From assembly GCA_015179125.1 (NCBI GenBank), contig WHVA01000392.1, positions 46,147-110,146 on the forward strand: 64,000 nt of DNA, read 5' to 3'. The stretch comes from Gautieria morchelliformis (taxonomy: Eukaryota > Basidiomycota > Agaricomycetes > Gomphales > Gomphaceae). Position 1 is the stretch's first letter. Every line of letters begins with the position of its first letter. The notes under the pieces are model-generated. The model was not told the DNA's origin. It did not search any database and worked only from the letters and a program-made list of their open reading frames with translations. This document shows, in pieces, positions 32,867 to 45,153 of the stretch. The position numbers and the translations under genes were made by a program.

Positions 32867-34573
32867 ATGGCCTCTCAAGGCTATGCTCTCCCCAACCTCT
32901 TGACTGCCACTGCCGAGAGCCCAAACACGGACTTTTTCAACCCACCAACGTTTTCCAGTCCCAACCACGCCCCACCCAACATGGGCCCCATCCGACTGCC
33001 ACCGCACGGGACTGTCCTCAGGCCTGCATATGACGACCGACCTTCACCGCCCCTCGACGATCCCAGCCACTTTGACGACCTCGGGTCCCTGAGCCTCCCA
33101 CCTGTGACCCAACCCTACATCCCTGAGAGCTCTGTCTCTCCTCCCAGTCCCAACTCATCCATTTCCTACGGGGTGACTGGCACTGGGCCCAACATTCCCA
33201 AGTCTGTGGACGCTGACCCCACACGAGGCGCCAATGGACCGGTCTCCACCTCTACCATTGACGCGTTAAGCACGCACTACGCACTCACGCCTCCACAACG
33301 TGACAACTTCCATACCTTCTTCCAGGTTTGTCCTTTATCGCACCACTTATCCCTCGAACTCAGCCAGGATGTGGCCCCAGACGGGTGCCGGGTTAGCCCA
33401 GGAAGACCAGCTCACCCAGGCCTACATCATGGTGCTGTTATTCCAAATACAGAGCGAGCTGGCATGCCATGATGTTGACATCACGGCTCTCACGGATGAC
33501 CTTCAGTCACGGCTTGAAGTGACCTTTGCCCTTAACAAAGAACAAGCGGTGCATCCAACCAGCTACCCCCTAGCCCAAGATTTTTGACCATGACCCCCAT
33601 TAGGCCAACATACACCTCGTTGCGCAAGACCTCATATACGACAGCCAGCGAACCAATTATGTTACGCTGTTCTTGGACGTAGAGGTGCGTGACAATGCTT
33701 TTTTGAGCCATGCCTACAGCTCAAACCGCCGCCTTTAAGTCCATGGTGCGCAAGGAATGGAAACGCTTAGGTGTCACCAATGTCTATGGGAACCCAGCAC
33801 GTGAGCACATTGTGAGCTGGAGCATCAAATCGATTTGCTCAAGTGTCTGCAATGGCTGGCATGCCGATGTGGGTGCTCTCTTTGCCTGCATACCCACATC
33901 TGACTGTGCTTGTCGCCAGATCCACAACAGTTGCCTCGGCAGCAAGACTGTGTCCCTTGCTGAGTTCACTTTTGAAAGCGCTACCAAATACAAGACGGGA
34001 GGCCCTGGGAAAAGCCTTGGCGCATTGTACTGCGTGCACAATGCCCTGCTTGTGCGTGGCGCCATTTGTCCCAGATGCCGCCCTACTTACATACCTACAG
34101 CGCCGTTTCACTTATGAAAACCCTGCCCTTGTGGACTGGGTCGAAGGGGAAGCGGAGGACATTGATGCCCCCACTCCGAGAGAAAGAGAGACCAGAAAGC
34201 GCAAAAAAACAGCCGTGGCTCGCGTCAAGAAGGGCGAGGACTACTGGTCGTGCATGGATGCTTGGTTCATGGGACTCATCTCAGCATGGGAGGCCAATAT
34301 CAGCGTGGGGAATTGGAAGCAGTGCGTGCTATTACTGTTGATGTTCGTTCACATGTCCCTCATAGGCCATTTGTGCGCACCAGGTACATCGATGACACAA
34401 TTAAGCACGACAAAGAGATGTTCGCGCAAGTCAACACCAACTATGCGATCGATTCTGCAGTCCCCCAGTTGAGCCGTGCGGCGGCAGCACCCCTGCAAGC
34501 GACCACAAATACAGTGGCGGTACCTCCAGCCGTTCGACGAGGGGGTCTCAACGCGATCTTAAACGGGACTTAA
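32867..34573 (+). pseudogene. Accessory protein of the KDZ/CACTA-like transposon
   Basis: The start at 32867 gives MASQGYALPNLL and a long proline/serine-rich disordered region, then YALTPPQRDNFHTFFQ at the end of exon 1 (donor GTTTGT at 33327). Further conserved pieces are GLAQEDQLTQAYIMVLLFQI, FKSMVRKEWKRLGVTNVYG (about 33730), ATKYKTGGPGKSLGALYCVH, RFTYENPALVDWVEGEAEDI (about 34110), RKRKKTAVARVKKGEDYWS, and the C-terminus ending GGLNAILNGT at 34573. The order and spacing match a protein usually found beside the large transposase in Agaricomycetes. Some joins fit introns, others need frame corrections. Its function is unknown. Confidence 0.6.
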
Positions 34574-37080
34574 ACTCCTAAACCCTTGCCTTTATATTTG
34601 TCCATTATAAACAATGAAATACAATCTTGAGAGTCTCGGAACCATGGAATTGAACTCGAGAGTCAGTCAATGAAAACAGTTTGTCTGTGTTTGTATGAAA
34701 AAAAACCTTTTCTTGACCACCACCACCATGTTGGACCGCTGTTGGACCACCGGCCCTTATCAATCCACCATGGTACTTGTGGACGCCTGCCCCCAGTCTA
34801 ACACTGTATGCTACCTCTGCTGTCTCTGGAGTCTACGCGCGATGATCTCCTGCTATTCGCTTCAGCTCTGGTGGTAAATGTGCTCGTGGAAGCCTTAGCT
34901 CCCAGCTTTTGGTCTGTGGGATCGGTTGACTCTGTTGCTGCTTAGGGCTATGGGCTTTAGTTTCTGTAGCTGTTGCTGCTCTGTGGTTTCTATCTGTGCT
35001 GCAGCTAATGATGGGTGGTCTTTTGCGGGACTCATGAGAGGTCTGTCAGAGCGGCCATGGATTGGCGCATTTGCGCACCTCAGGGTATGTCCTATTATAC
35101 CATCACGGTTGGATTTGCTCTGACCCTTTGCCGTGTGCTTGCACTCACAGCTGGCAAAGGCAACGGCATGGATTGCAACTGCGACTTGTCACGTGTTCTA
35201 TGTGTAGATAAAAAAAAAATTTTTTTTAACCAATTTTGGGATCAGCCGGAATAAATATAGAACGGTGGAAGCAAGACCGAGCGAGGGTGCCCGGTTTGGA
35301 GTGAGAAGATTTGTGCCAGGCATAGGCTGTGCGCAAGCTGAACCGATGTTGATATCGGGCATGCCAAGCTGAAGCCCCCTGGTTTCCATTGGAGCACAAG
35401 TGCCCATGATACTGGGCTCAGGTGGCCTGCAGTTTGGATCTCGCACAGGTTGACCGTCTGCCTGTGTAGTAAGTACGCCGAATTGGGAGCATTCTCGCGT
35501 TTCCATATCCAGAAATACCCACGGTGACATGACGCCTCTACTGAGACTATCTATGATTGCCATAGAATCAAATCCTCACGCACAGCCAGGGGCTGGAACT
35601 TGCAATTTTAGGTCAAATCCCTTCTGCTTCCTCATGTTGATCTTTTCCCATCCTCATACATCTCACAGTGTACGGTGGCAGTGTGGATCGATGCCATCCA
35701 TTGGTCGTCTTCGTCATATGAGGTGAGCTTCACTGCAGGAAGAGCACTCCCTGAAAATCAGTACAATCAGCGCTTGGAGAATCAGTTCATAAGGGACTGC
35801 TACGAAGTTCAAAAGGAGCTTGGAACCGGCTACCTTAAGTTTTTTTCCTCTGATCGGCACGGGCTGAAATTCAGTAGTGATCATGAACATTTTAGTGCAT
35901 TTTGTGGCTTGCCAGCAGCAGTCTTTGTGCGGGATTCAAGTGCTTTTGGGACTTGTATATAGCCACAAATGAACTTTATTTCAGGCCATAAATACAGGGC
36001 AGGCTATCGCATAGCAAAGCGTAGGCACGAACATCAAGTACGAAATAGAGAGAAAAATCAGAGCTAGACGGCAATAATTGAGTGTCCAAAGTCGAGCGTG
36101 CAGAGTCGAGCATCATTGTCGAAGGTGCTGGGAATCGAAGCAAGCAAGTAGGGAGTGGAGATAGGCTGACTTGATCTCTTTCCAGAAATTTGGCCTCCTA
36201 ATGAAATATTATGGTCAACTGTAAGAAATAATATGAACCTGAACCTGCTGCAGCAGACCCGGCAAGGTCGTCACTCCCACTCTCTGAAAGTACTCATTTC
36301 TCGAAGTGAATACGCATATGACAAGTGTAAGGTTTGATATCTTGCACGATTGCTGCACAGTTAGTGGCAAGGAGTTGCAGCCCAGAGGAAGTCTAGAGTC
36401 TACAGTGCCTAAAAAAGAGCGTCAAGGGCCGTTTTCTGACGAAGAGAAGGCCGGATGGCAATGAGGTGAGGCCTACAGCGTTTTGTGAAATGCGTTGAAA
36501 GGAGATTCAGTAGGGCTGAGAGAACTGCAGGATGGGTAGGAAACTTGAAGGCTCAACTATTTACTGAAATAAATGATTAATGGATGTGATAGAACGATAC
36601 AGATGATAGGGGCCACTTACTTTCAGTGCGCTTTGTATGATGGAAAACTAGGGTAAATCATAGGTGCAGGGAATATATCGAAAGCAAGTCGAGTGTGGTG
36701 GAAAACGAGAATGCGTCTGCAATTGAGAGAGCATGAAAGAAAGTATGGGATCCATTCCGACAACGAAGAGGCAATAGTGAGTGGATACAGCAGGTTCATG
36801 GATGCAGATACTGAGAGGGAATCATGGCGGACAGCATAAGTAAGAGCTTGGATGTGCGAAAGAGGCATAGGCCTATACCATGACTAAGTCGATCATCTCA
36901 TTGTATTGCTGAAGAGAACGAGGGTGAGTAATGATGCAAGAGGATGCGGCACATGGATAACCTGGGCTGGTATGTCCTGCCGCTTGGACTTCCTTACAGT
37001 GGGGGCAGAAACAGCAGTGGAAGACGAGGCCTGAATAGCATAAAGAATGTCAATAAGGAGATCTCATTAAGGTGGAAAGA
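34574..37080. other. Gene-poor region
   Basis: About 2.5 kb without a supported gene. A run AAAAAAAAAATTTTTTTTT lies at about 35210-35227. Open frames of 95-121 codons at 35198-35563 (minus) and 35675-35962 (plus) show no recognisable domain. TTTCAGTGCGC-type and other short motifs recur but no structure was recognised. Confidence 0.4.
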
Positions 37081-37089
37081 TTACCTTCG

Positions 37090-38820
37090 GCACCTTCTGT
37101 TTAATTGCCACCCGAGGAGAAACAACGTTGAGCTAGAGAAGCAATATAAGCACGAGATTGGCGGGAAGGTACAAGTACGGACTCTCAACCTGTGTGAGAG
37201 GTGGTTACTGACTCGGGATCGACATAACAAAGTACTGGCGAAGTGGTATCACAATCGATTTCGAACTGCCCCACATAAAGGTATAAAAAGCACGTTAAGT
37301 CAATCTGTCGAAAATTCCCACCTCTATGCGACTGTTCTCGATTGTGCTTCGGAAGAGGGCTGCAAGGTCTGCGGTGAAAGAACCCAATTGCACTGCCTTG
37401 AAATTACCTGATTGCGGGTGGCGTAACACCATTGGCACAGTTACAGCTAGCTGTCATGGTGCGATGCACCGAGTAACCTCCCCGCTTCCAGCCTCGTGAA
37501 ATCCATCAGAGAGTCGACGAGCCTGGACAGTCGAGAAACATTGCGAAGGGCCAACTTCAATGTTTCCTTTATTTTGGCATCCTTACACACAGAAACAGTG
37601 TTCTGGATCAGACCAAGGATTAACGTAAGCGGTGTTCCTTGTATAGCGGGGGAGAAAAGATGAGAAATTGAAAGGCCACTTCGAGAAACGTTCTACTTAG
37701 TTCATGGGATACATTGCTAAAAAAGGAGGTCTTGGCTGCGTTGAGCTGTGCCAATTGCCTACAGCGCATCGTTCCGTCAGCGTTACCTGCAGAAACTGAG
37801 TCATACACACTCGGCCCTCTGTTTCTCAGCCTCCCAGCTCAAGACTGCGGCTAAGCTTCCCCCCAGACTTATGTGGAGCAGATCGACCCACTCCTCATAT
37901 GCCTTGTTGTATGGGCATCTCGGATTGAGCCCAAGAACAAGTACAGCTTGTGGAAGGAGAGAGTCTGAACTATTGCCTTCGTATGCCCAAATTGGAACAA
38001 TGACGGCCTGACGGGGGACATCTCCCCAGGCACAACGAGACAGAGTTTCAGCAACCTCGGAGGGGAGACTAGGCACTAGGACAGTCTGGCGGGATGATAC
38101 CGCTTCTGCGATGGGCCACATCGGAGAGGGTGTCTGGGACGAGCCTGAGTTGCCGGAAGTGTGGCTAACAGTAGAGTGTCTGGACGTAATGGGTGGTGAG
38201 GCTTGGTCTTGATTGGTCGGCGAGGTGCCACCTGAGGTACCACAATCTCCCGTCATGAGTGGGAGCGTGTTCATAATTACACTAGGGGACAAAGAAACCA
38301 CGCCTCCAAGTACAGGACTGGCGTGCTGACTGACAGTCGTGTGATTCAAACCCAGCAGGCTTGAATCTCGCCAGGGAATGGTATCGGAAAGGTTGGGTCG
38401 AGCAACTATATGCGGATTAGGCAGAGGCTGCAGTGTGACAGAGTCCAGCATAAGCGCACATGTAGGCGGTGTGGCCAAGTGGGCGGATACTGTGTGGTCG
38501 TAGGACATATAGTAACGGTGGAAAGATAGAACTCACATAAATTTGGTGCCTTGCAATAATAGAACGCCACAAAGGGAACACTAAGCACATGATAGCGTGA
38601 ATTGAAGTTACAGTGAGAGTACGAAAACCTTACTCTTCCTTGTTCTGCTCTAGCACAGACAACAACTCGCTTGTCAATTGGTTCACGCCCCCGGACAGCT
38701 TCGCACGTTCTCCCATGGTGCGTAATGTGAGCAGCCGACGCTCTGCAATGACTTTTTGGGTGGTTTCTGGACAAGACATGAGTAAGACGTGAGCTGGACG
38801 ACATCCATTTTGCAGCAAGG
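37090..38820 (-). pseudogene. Fungal sensor histidine kinase, degenerate and 3'-truncated
   Basis: Histidine kinases pass environmental signals by phosphorylating a histidine. On the minus strand: QKVIAERRLLTLRTMGERAK (about 38760-38700, after a PAS-like region), a GAF-like region 38508-37811 ending AYEEWVDLLHISLGGSLAAV, an intron 37759-37810, then QLAQLNAAKTSFFSNVSHEL with the phospho-acceptor His codon at 37704-37706, an intron 37639-37696, then RTPLTLILGLIQNTVSVCK and RLSRLVDSLMDFTRLEAGRL. Weaker pieces follow (FKAVQLGSFTADLAALFR; FEIDCDTTSPVLCYVDPE; a decayed N-box near 37150). The ATPase domain and any receiver domain are missing, and stops occur after the H-box region. It was probably a hybrid kinase gene, now dead. 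Confidence 0.75.
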
Positions 38821-39199
38821 ATGTAGGTGCGGGGAGTTGATGAAGGTGATGAAGGTGAGCGTGCAGGGGGTGGTTTGGATGATGAAGATGAGAGTGCGGG
38901 GAAAGAACGAGCTTATATAACTCTGCGGAAGTCGAAATGACATCAGCTCTTTTTTTCTAGTCCCGCACAGGACAACAGGTTGGGGGTTGGGGTTACTCCG
39001 GAGTTTGAAATAAAATTTGTGAGTGTGTTCTAGTCCCACACCAGGACCATCACCCATGGCGGACAAGGAACCGTTCCTCTGCGTACCTTCTTTTACCACG
39101 GAACTCGGACGAGTTCAATGTCACCGGAAGCGGGTGCAAGCTGCACCAAGCCGTGCAAGCGCTCGCCGGATGCTGGAAGCCCTAGTAGCGCCAATAGAG

Positions 39200-41400
39200 A
39201 TCTAGATGCTGAGAGGCATTCTATCAAGATGATGGTTCCCCAGTTCAAGGTCTAGCTCTCACGCGATGTTCAATTGCTTACTCCAATTGGTTGGATTCAG
39301 ATTCCTCATAACTCATAACACACTTCCAACTCGCAGTTGTATGATCAGATCGGCTCGGATCACTGAACTCTCTGAGTCCTGGAAGCTTGGACAACCCTGG
39401 ATGATCAAATTCATCCGACCCAATGGATGAACACGCTATCTAATTCCTCATCAGCAATTTTTGTTTATTCATCCTCAATATCTAGACTCGTCGACGTGAG
39501 TGCTGAATTACAGTAATGTCGCCTTTATTAATGCACTCGAATACATGTTCTCACACAACTGTATTACGATATCAGTTCTCAGTAACCCAAACCCTTGCCA
39601 AGTCATTGAGACTTTTATCGAGACTGATTCATCTGCCGAGGATCTCAGTAGACTGTGTAAATTCTAGCTCTTGCGCCCGGGGCTCACTTGCTTCGATATC
39701 CTCTGGAACTTGTGCTTTCGGCGCACCCGATACAATGAACCGGTCAATGATGAGTACATTGCCGGCACTAACAATTCAGACATGCATTCCCGCGCTCACA
39801 TTCTCGCATTGGCACTCCCACTCCCACTCCTGGGACCCCCAGACTCACAGTGCCGCACTCCCCCTCACACTCCCGCACTCGAATTCTCCCATTCCCACGC
39901 TCGCTCTCCGGACTCGGACTCGGACTCCCGCACTCGTATTTCCGAGCTCCCTTAGACCCGCACTCGCACTCGAATTTGGTTGCATTGGTAGGGAGTGCAT
40001 CGTGGGTCGAGTTCGACGTGGGAGCAAGTGGGGGATCATCGACTGAAGTGGCAGTGTTTCTCGTACAGTTGATGCGGTAGACGGTCAGGAATAGGTAAAC
40101 GGCAATTTACCTTCACTTCTTGTGTATACAAATAAAATGTATTTCACTTTGTGTACATTGGAAATTTTTATACCTTGATACAAGTCCTAATCCAAGCCTA
40201 GGATCAGTGCCTCAGCTTTTGATTATGTTGAAAATTTAAGGGGCGTCTGGCAAGTGCAAAAAGGAGCGTCTCAGCGGCGTTGGCTTGAAAAGCGCTGGTA
40301 TACAGCGCCTATTGTTTCTACAGTGCTTGTCACGGTTTGCCTTCATTTTTCTGCTGACGCTCACTCACTTACATGCCGCTCGACCTCAAACTTCTTGAAA
40401 GGAAGACCTTTCTGAATCACTTCCAGCCCATGTCAGTCCGATGTAATCAACAGTATGCCGAGAATATTCAGGCGGCTATCCATTTATGATGCTTCTGCAT
40501 TGCCTTAGCTGAATTGGTTCTATCAGCCAGGCTGACAGGTTTAATTTGCTCGATGGGCACTCACTCGTCAGTGGACCCTAGCGCGACTCGAATGGCCTAG
40601 TGTGTATGTACGTGCTCCAGCTCATATTGGGAGTGATTCTTGATATTTCAAGGGAATCCGCGAGGCTTAGCGATTGAAAGGCATCCGCAGCCAGTTCAAT
40701 TCATGCATAGCTGCAGCCTGTCTGCCGGAGTGCAGGGAACCGACTCGACCGAGTAACTTAACCGGCCACGTCGTATGTGCAAGGAATTACAGGAAACATA
40801 CCTGTGTTTGGATAGGGAGAGCAGATTACGAAAACGTGCAAAAGACGTGTTTGTCTTAAAGCAGTGGTCCAATAGAGATCTTGAAGCTTGATGTGCCAAC
40901 TCCTGTGCAGGATGCTATGCGACGAGCTAGTAATATATTAGTACGCATAAGTAATCCAGCTGAGACCGAGGCTGAGGCATATCATGCCATGTGTAAACCT
41001 GGCACCCTGCTATTCTTTCCCATTCACATTATGCGACTTAGAAGATTGCTGTACCGCTTGGCACTGCAGTAACTCGGGGCACTTAATATAAGTACATTAC
41101 GCACCAATTTTTCAGTGCCCAAGTTACTGATAATAAGTACCTGGGGAGCGGATTTTTGACACTTCTTCTCGATAAGCTGGGTACCGAAATCTAGTAGCTA
41201 GAATGTCCGCTTTCAGCATCCTAGAACACTGATTTTCAGCTCTTTAAGTTACTTATAAATGCCGCTTTAGAACACAATAAAGCAGTGCTTTCTATTACTG
41301 AAAAGACCATTGGAAATACATTGATTGAAAGCTATGTCCCAACCAACCCAACGTCACTCTATGCACCTCCTCTACCCCAATGCTCTCGGTGCAGTACAAA
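39200..41400. other. Gene-poor region with short simple repeats
   Basis: No gene supported. A CACTCN/GGACTC hexamer-rich stretch lies at about 39790-39980 (for example GGACTCGGACTCGGACTCC). Sequences around 41060-41260 (AAGTTACTGATAATAAGTAC, CTGATTTTCAGCTCTTTAAG) resemble inverted sequences at 43170-43290 and may be ends of a small repeat family. Confidence 0.4.
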
Positions 41401-41417
41401 CTCGTTTCGTTCCGCTG

Positions 41418-42080
41418 CTACCCGCCCTTCTTCTTCCCGCTCAGGATGCATATAACAACGTTGCCCGCCTCCCAGTCCGGGCTTTTGTCGCCCTCGCCCT
41501 TGAACACGAACTCGCTGCCCTCGGCAGTGCCCACGGGGTCGTTGAGCGTGTAGTGCTGCATGTGGTGAACGAGCACGTGGGATGCGATGGATGTGCGAGT
41601 TGGAGGCGGCTCCTCAGCCACGGAAGTGGTCGCAGAGGATCTTTTCGTTGATCATGAGCTGGATACCGAGTCGCAGGCTCGCGAGAAATGGAGATGAAAG
41701 CCGAAGGCAGGATCAGAATGAGCATCGAAAGCATAATCATCAGAGGAGAAATCACGCAAAGACGATGTATATAACCTACGTCGATCTCCGCACCCATGTA
41801 CATATCCTCGAGGCTCACTTCAAAGTCACTTGTTGTCATGGGCCCGCGGCGGACTTCCTGTGGTTGGGCTGCAGTGTCACAGGATCACAAGTGTCATGAA
41901 TGATATAGCACATGAGTATGAGGAGTATTATATGGCAAAGTATCATATTGAGCATGAATAATGATAAATTAACAATGAATCAGACTCACATGCGCCGCCA
42001 TCGAAGGACGAAAACATGTCGAAGGGGTTGGTGTGCCGGCCGCCTTTGTGCTGTCTCAGGCCTTCCTGGATGAGGGAAGG
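41418..42080 (-). pseudogene. ER-type DnaJ (Scj1/DNAJB11-like) co-chaperone relic
   Basis: DnaJ proteins stimulate Hsp70 folding activity. On the minus strand, GLRQHKGGRHTNPFDMFSSF (about 42065-42005) is the Gly/Phe region after a J domain. After an intron, PMTTSDFEVSLEDMYMGAEI (about 41845-41785) begins the substrate-binding region. KILCDHFRG (about 41650) is the start of the zinc finger, which has a stop and is then almost wholly deleted, since the sequence jumps to VHHMQHYTL, AEGSEFVFKGEGDKSPDWEA and GNVVICILSGKKKGG (about 41560-41418). The J domain is not intact upstream and the C-terminal half is gone. A clear dead duplicate of a host gene. Confidence 0.72.
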
Positions 42081-42389
42081 GTAATATTGTCAGCTCGCGC
42101 CCGGGAAAGTATAAAACGATAAGTGACAAAGTAAAGTAAAGAGAGTGCAAAGAACAATGGCAAGAGCCAATTGCAACACGTACCTCCCCATGTCGATCAC
42201 AAATGCCACGCTCCCGTCCAAAAAAAAGAAATACGGCGGTCAGGTTGAGTGATGCTCATGGGCGCACCTGGGGGACTGACAGAACTTCGTATGCTGGAAG
42301 GATCGGAAATATCAGCATGGGAGCGATGAGGAAGGTAGGCATACAAGGCACGTAGGATGGTTCCCGATACTTGCGACAGCCCAGCTCCC

Positions 42390-42600
42390 ACACTCGCCTC
42401 TCGCAACCTCCACATGAGCGCGAGAGCGGCAGCATTGCAAGAGCAAGGGCAGCTGAGTGGACATATCGGCGAGAGTGAGGGTGGGAGCGGTCTATTGCAT
42501 ACGAGCAGCCGAGGGGACATATTGCAAGAGCAAGACCCTGAGCGCAAGAGTGAGAGTTAAGTTGAGTGCGAGAACGAGAGCGGCAAAGGGACATATAGCA
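42390..42600 (+). repeat. GAGAGCG/GCAAGAGCAAG simple-repeat stretch
   Basis: Short imperfect repeats such as GCGAGAGCGGCA, GCAAGAGCAAG and GGACATAT recur several times over about 200 bp. No gene is supported here. Confidence 0.45.
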
Positions 42601-42659
42601 GTAATATTATTGAGTACATGCATATTATTTTCAATCAAAGAGTACTTTACCGGGAGGCA

Positions 42660-42735
42660 CCCTCTGAACCGCCGCATTTTTATCCAATCTCGCGAACAAC
42701 TCCCCACACCAGGGTACTGCGCCAGCTGCGACTAT
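42660..42735 (-). pseudogene. Exon fragment related to the 53.4-kb hypothetical gene
   Basis: On the minus strand the sequence after a CTGCAG acceptor reads FIRNSRSWRSTL. It matches FIRNGRSWRSAH at about 53419-53384 at DNA level too (CTGCGCCAGCTGCG shared). It runs to a stop soon after. A stray duplicate of one exon. Confidence 0.45.
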
Positions 42736-43130
42736 TTCTAATAAACTGCAGATAATTAGTATAATGGAATAAAAAAGAATCAAGACTCACTATCATTGTA
42801 AGAAGAGCTTCTTCAGGCGGGTGGTGAGCGGCGATCATGTGAAAACATCATGATTATTCACATACTCTTCTTCCTGGCACCCTCCAACATAACCTTATTA
42901 CGCGTGGACATGATCGAAAATTTGATGAGGGTAAGTGTTAGTTTGTTTTCCTTTGGTCGTGATCATGGTGGGAGGAAAGGAGTTGGAATTCAGTTGGGTC
43001 GGCGATTGAAATCACTTGTGAAAATTTGGACGCGACGCCTCCCTGTTGTCACGTGACAGCTCATGCTCGTGTTTGCCCCACCACTTGCATGATCACTCAG
43101 CTCGCACGCCACAAACATCCTTGTGCATGG

Positions 43131-43181
43131 ACATGCAAGCTTTTTTTTTTTTTTTTTTTTTTCATGTACTTGCATGTTTTT
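43131..43181. repeat. 22-bp T tract flanked by a 9-bp inverted repeat
   Basis: A run of 22 T at 43141-43162 sits between ACATGCAAG (43131-43139) and its complement CTTGCATGT (about 43169-43177). It could be a reverse-strand poly(A) tail of a small retroposon or a hairpin-forming site; no other element hallmark was found. Confidence 0.5.
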
Positions 43182-43497
43182 AGTAGCTGAAAATCAGTGC
43201 TCAAAAACACTTATTATCAGTTATATTCAAAATGACGTTTGAACACTTATTTGTCAGTGCTCAAAGGTACTGATTATTGCTGCTTGTGTAAAAGGTACCG
43301 AAATTTAATGTCGGAGTTTTCTACAGTGTTGGGTACGGCGCTACGCGGCCATATGATATTACTTACTATACATGGCATGACTCGTCAGGAATCTTGGAAA
43401 ATAGTATATACTATTACAGACAATTCGTACGACGATACTTAACTCGCGACGTACGAACATGTTGAAAGGAGAAGGCGATCAAGGGGCCGAGAACGAA

Positions 43498-43550
43498 ACT
43501 GGACACCAAGGGAAAACTGGACACCAAGGGAAAACTGGACACCAAGGGAA
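43498..43550 (+). repeat. Triplicated 18-bp repeat
   Basis: AACTGGACACCAAGGGAA occurs three times in direct tandem, about 200 bp upstream of the gene starting at 43751. It could be part of that gene's promoter. Confidence 0.7.
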
Positions 43551-43750
43551 ATGAATCCCAACGTACCGGCGACTCGAAATGAAGTGATTTGCGCGGCAGA
43601 CGGCAGTTTCTCCCGTTATAGGTACCAACACGTGTTTTCCACGTTTTCATCATCGGAGCGTCTGTTGCACGAGGTTCAAAGAGTCGACAACCTCGAGGCT
43701 GCTGGTCAATACGTTCAATATCTTTTATAACAAGCAAATACTCTCTCAAA

Positions 43751-45153
43751 ATGCTCTATCATCTGCTGAACCAGGTTCACCGCTTTATCAACAAAGTCTA
43801 CTACTCCCTATTCATGGACGACCGTCGGAATCGACCTCCCGTCTTGTTCGATAATGACACCCCGTCACCTTTGACTATCCAGGCGGCCATGTTCCATCCC
43901 CTTTTGCCAAACGAGGTCAACGTCGCTGTGGTTGAAGTGGAATTCAGAAAGATGTCGTCACGACCATATCATGAATTTCTGATCTTCAAAGTTGAGGATC
44001 CCCATTATTTTCGCGCCGGAATCATCGTGGTAGACCGATACGTAGGGGAAGTTAGTGACGACGAGTTATGGCGCCGTGCCATCCCTGCCGACAGCGACGA
44101 TCCGGAGCTAAGATATTTGACCACCCCCCTTCTACCCACCGCGAGAATACTATTATCGATAGGGCCCCTCCAAGTGTAGCCGGCCCGGGTCTACTTTCAC
44201 TTTCGAGCGCGGCTGCGAGCTCGTCTTCAATCGCTGCTTCAATCGCTGCTTCGAGCGCTGCTTCGAACGCGGCTTCCGAACAGTCAATGGCAGGTTCAAT
44301 GAAATTGGCGTCTTCAGTGATCCCTGACAAACCTGCGCTGGACCGTCTTACGTTTGTCAACTTACCCATTGAACGTTATGCGAAGGAGCATAGGAAGGGC
44401 AGTTTTGTATGCAAGAGATTCAGGGGTGGGCCGCGGAGACTCACCGTGGCCGAACTACTGATTTTGGTCCACGCCGTTCATCAACAAAATCGATCGTACC
44501 ATCTCCTGCAATACCAGTGTTATTGGTTTGCGGATGTACTCTATAATGCCGCGATGGAGAGGTGCGGTCAAGTAGATGAGACGATTCGAAAGACTGTCAT
44601 GTCACCAGGCAATTTCGGGATCGTGCAGGTCATACGCCACAGGTCTTCCACGCACCGGGAGGTACTTCAGAGGCATGAGGAGGCGTGGGTGATCGCAGAG
44701 CAGAGAATTAAGGATCTAGCCGTCGTGAGTTTTGACTTTGTCCTCTTATGTGTTCGATTGTCTGAAGGGCAGGTTACGAAACAGTATAATAAATCTTGGC
44801 AAGAAGAAAGAGAAGGCCGGCGGAAGGCTGAGGCTGTCGCGCAGAATCAAGCAAGGGCTAGGCAGAAGGCTGAGGCTGACGCAGAGAATGAAGCACGGGC
44901 TAGGCAGAAGGCTGAGGCTGACGCAGAGAATGAAGCACGGGCTAGGCAGAAGGCTGAGGCTGACGCAGAGAATGAAGCACGGGCTAGGCAGAAGGCTGAG
45001 GCTGACGCAGAGAATGAAGCACAGGCTAGGCAGAAGGCTGAGGCTGCCGCACAGAATGAAGCTCAGGCTAGACAGAAGGCCGAGGACGAAAATAAAGAGT
45101 TGAAACGGCAGCTCCAGCAGTACAAGGGCAATGGCACTTCATCGGGTCGTTAA
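43751..45153 (+). CDS. Hypothetical coiled-coil protein, Agaricomycete family
   Basis: Two overlapping frames make up the signal. The first, 43751-44179, encodes MLYHLLNQVHRFINKVYYSL and NEVNVAVVEVEFRKMSSRPY. The second, usable from 44068 to 45153, has an alanine/serine stretch, LDRLTFVNLPIERYAKEHRK, LTVAELLILVHAVHQQNRSY, YQCYWFADVLYNA, and a C-terminal coiled coil. A 48-bp GTGAGT...GGCAG segment (44725-44772) is a good intron that keeps the frame. The switch between the first two frames (about 44110-44220) would need an unidentified intron or is a frameshift. The coiled coil contains tandem 39-bp repeats coding EARARQKAEADAEN (about 44850-45085). The family is found in Agaricomycetes but I know no function for it. 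Confidence 0.6.

Noticed and set aside
36944-37411. 155-codon plus-strand frame
   Set aside because: It overlaps the minus-strand histidine kinase relic and has no recognisable domain.
39516-40046. 176-codon plus-strand frame
   Set aside because: Its second half is a translated hexanucleotide-like repeat and the first half shows no domain.
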